From positions 1 through 8,340 of the forward strand of contig JASLDF010000025.1 of the NCBI GenBank assembly GCA_030151635.1: a stretch of 8,340 bases of DNA. Direction: 5' to 3'. Each line of letters begins with the position of its first letter. Within the stretch, counting starts at the first letter, position 1. Both the position numbers and the translations under genes were made by a program. This DNA comes from Bacteroides sp. (GTDB lineage Bacteria > Bacteroidota > Bacteroidia > Bacteroidales > Bacteroidaceae). Positions 6,978 through 8,340 of this stretch are shown piece by piece. The notes beneath the pieces are model-generated. The model saw only the letters and a list, made by a program, of their open reading frames with translations. It did not search any database and was not told where the DNA came from.

Positions 6978-8141
6978 ATGAATAAGCATTTATTGAAATA
7001 TATAGCTTTCTCTGTCGTTGCACTGCTACTGGTTGGCTGTAACGATAGCGAGAGTAAGTTGTTGGAAACAAAAGTCTATTTCGAGAATAAAGAATTAAGA
7101 CTTGAAGTAGAAGATCAACAAACTATGGACTATGATATTAATAGTCGAATCTCTATGATGACTTCATCGGATGTAAATGTTAGTTATGAAATTGCAGATG
7201 CTAGTTTTGTAGAGAAATACAACAAAAGAAATGGTACCGAGTATTTGGCTATTGAACACGAAAATTTAGAATTAAGCGATTCTGAAGTCGTTATTCCTAA
7301 GGGAAGAATCTATGCGAATATTGCAAGTGTTAAGTTAAATAATTTAGACCAAGTAGAGGAAGGTAAAAACTACCTTGTTCCAATTCGTATTACTTCGGCA
7401 TCACTTCCTGTTATTGATGGTAGTGATGTGTTTTACCTGATTGTAAGAAAACCAATTCGTATCATGAAAGTGGGTAAATTCTCAAGTAACTCGATAAAAG
7501 TTCCTTTATTACCAGGTAAACCATTGAAATCATTAACGTACGAAACACTACTTTACATTGATCGCTTTGGTGGTAACAACACTGTAATGGGTTGCGAAGG
7601 GGTACTAATTCTTCGTATTGGAGACTTGGCTCTACCAGGTGGTGCAAATGATATGATTCAAATTGCGGGTAACAAACAGTTCTACGCAGACAAGAAATTC
7701 ATTGCAGACAAATGGTATCACGTTGCGTTTACTTACGATCAACCATCTGGAAAAGCTGTCATTTACATTGACGGTGAGAAAGCTGCAGAATCGACTTGGG
7801 ATACTCCTTCGTTTGATATGTCAACTGCGGCAGGTGGTTTCTTTATTGGTAAAGTAGCTGGTTTCATGTGGGGAGAACGTCCTTTATATGGAAAAATGAG
7901 TGAAGTTCGACTTTGGAGTGTTGCTCGTACAGAAAATCAGATTAAGCAAAACATGACTCATGTTGACCCTACTACTGATGGACTTGTGGCGTACTACAAA
8001 TTGAATGGTACTGATCAATTTAAAGAAGGTAATACTTGGTTTGTAAAAGATGCTTCTACTAACAACATGAATGGTTTAGCGAACTTAGGTCGTAGTGCAC
8101 TCCAAATTTTAAACTTGGATTCACCTGTTGTAGTAAAATAA
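6978..8141 (+). CDS. DUF1735 and LamG-domain lipoprotein, probable surface glycan-binding protein
   Basis: Predicted cell-surface lipoprotein of 387 residues, last gene of the operon, 25 bases after the GH18 gene. The signal peptide ends in LLLVGC with the lipidated Cys at 21. Residues about 30-158 match the DUF1735 / BT_3987-like N-terminal domain (Pfam PF08522), with VYFENKELRLEVE (33-45), YNKRNGTEYLAI (81-92) and KNYLVPIRITSA (130-141). Residues about 165-380 form a LamG-like concanavalin-type jelly roll, shown by DKWYHVAFTYD (244-254), VIYIDGEKAAES (261-272), GKMSEVRLWSVARTENQI (305-322) and LVAYYKLNG (336-344). No catalytic motif is seen, so binding of the target glycan or glycoprotein is the likely task. 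In BT_3987-type endoglycosidases similar modules precede a GH18 domain; here the GH18 is a separate gene next door. Start ATG 6978 follows AAAGAT and begins at the signal peptide. Ligand unknown. Confidence 0.9.
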   Translation: MNKHLLKYIAFSVVALLLVGCNDSESKLLETKVYFENKELRLEVEDQQTMDYDINSRISMMTSSDVNVSYEIADASFVEKYNKRNGTEYLAIEHENLELSDSEVVIPKGRIYANIASVKLNNLDQVEEGKNYLVPIRITSASLPVIDGSDVFYLIVRKPIRIMKVGKFSSNSIKVPLLPGKPLKSLTYETLLYIDRFGGNNTVMGCEGVLILRIGDLALPGGANDMIQIAGNKQFYADKKFIADKWYHVAFTYDQPSGKAVIYIDGEKAAESTWDTPSFDMSTAAGGFFIGKVAGFMWGERPLYGKMSEVRLWSVARTENQIKQNMTHVDPTTDGLVAYYKLNGTDQFKEGNTWFVKDASTNNMNGLANLGRSALQILNLDSPVVVK

Positions 8142-8207
8142 GAATCTAACAACAATCAATCATACAGTGTAGTAATTCAATAGACTTACTGCTAAAAGTA
8201 AGATTCT
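8141..8207 (+). other. 3' untranslated region with alternative pairings
   Basis: AGAATCT at 8141-8147, starting in the last base of the stop codon, is the exact inverted copy of AGATTCT at 8201-8207. A nested hairpin, CTTACT (8185-8190) with AGTAAG (8197-8202) and loop GCTAAA, shares bases 8201-8202 with the outer pairing, so the two cannot fully form together. Seen directly; any function in RNA stability or processing is speculative. Confidence 0.25.
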
Positions 8208-8212
8208 AATTC

Positions 8213-8247
8213 AAAAGCCGTGCAAAGCAATTTGCACGGCTTTTTTT
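8213..8247 (+). terminator. Strong intrinsic terminator of the PUL operon
   Basis: A perfect 10-bp stem, GCCGTGCAAA (8217-8226) and TTTGCACGGC (8231-8240), closes on the four-base loop GCAA, a GNRA-type tetraloop. Seven Ts follow at 8241-8247, and A8213-A8216 can extend the stem by four A-U pairs. It lies 72 bases after the last stop codon and marks the end of the four-gene operon. The A run is too short to claim strong action on the other strand. Confidence 0.93.
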
Positions 8248-8248
8248 A

Positions 8249-8281
8249 GCTTCAAATAGGCATAATGCTATGCTTGAAAGC
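8249..8281. repeat. Imperfect inverted repeat just past the terminator
   Basis: GCTTCAA (8249-8255) pairs with TTGAAAGC (8274-8281) with one bulged base, and inside it GCATA (8260-8264) pairs with TATGC (8269-8273) over the loop ATGC; four left-arm bases (8256-8259) stay unpaired. No T run follows on either strand, so it is not called a terminator. The remaining bases to 8340 show no gene start or RNA. Confidence 0.35.
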
Positions 8282-8340
8282 CTACAATTAAATAGATACA
8301 TTAAAATGTTTAGGAAATGAGTAGGTGATAATAAATAATT

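Noticed and set aside
1..8340. Mobile element, CRISPR array, tRNA/rRNA or defence system
   Set aside because: No transposase or integrase, no spaced repeat array, no RNA gene signatures, and every long + strand gene is accounted for by the PUL.

Overview
The window looks like part of a Bacteroidales-type (phylum Bacteroidota) chromosome. It is AT-rich and carries, all on the + strand, a polysaccharide utilisation locus (PUL): the 3' part of a FecR-type anti-sigma factor, an STN-domain SusC, a SusD, a GH18-family lipoprotein, and a DUF1735/LamG lipoprotein. Gene starts are preceded by A-rich stretches without a clear Shine-Dalgarno, and the lipoproteins carry Bacteroidota-style signal peptides. 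Genus cannot be set from this sequence alone.

Layout: 1-669 is the end of fecR, open at the left edge; an ECF sigma gene is expected further upstream but is not in view. 670-844 is a 175-base leader with no gene, short direct repeats, a small hairpin beside the susC start, and no TTTG motif of the housekeeping Bacteroides promoter. 845-8141 is a compact four-gene operon (gaps of 4, 26 and 25 bases). A strong intrinsic terminator at 8213-8247 closes it. 8248-8340 has no gene, only an imperfect inverted repeat.

How it probably works: the glycan is held at the cell surface by SusD and the DUF1735/LamG lipoprotein, cut by the GH18 lipoprotein (DxxDxDxE motif complete, so probably active), and pulled through SusC by TonB. 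Loading of SusC is probably signalled through its periplasmic STN domain to FecR, which frees an ECF sigma factor to transcribe susC onward. By recall, the gene order resembles the ECF-sigma/anti-sigma-controlled BT1042-BT1045 block of Bacteroides thetaiotaomicron, where the GH18 (BT1044) is an endo-beta-N-acetylglucosaminidase on N-glycans. A host glycoprotein glycan is therefore the first substrate guess, but this is inference.

No mobile element, CRISPR array, tRNA, rRNA or defence gene was seen, and no gene looks broken. The window is best read as a well-formed, minimal PUL. The points most worth a second look are the splitting of the BT_3987-type modules over two genes, the mirrored STN-like domains of FecR and SusC, and the non-canonical promoter region.
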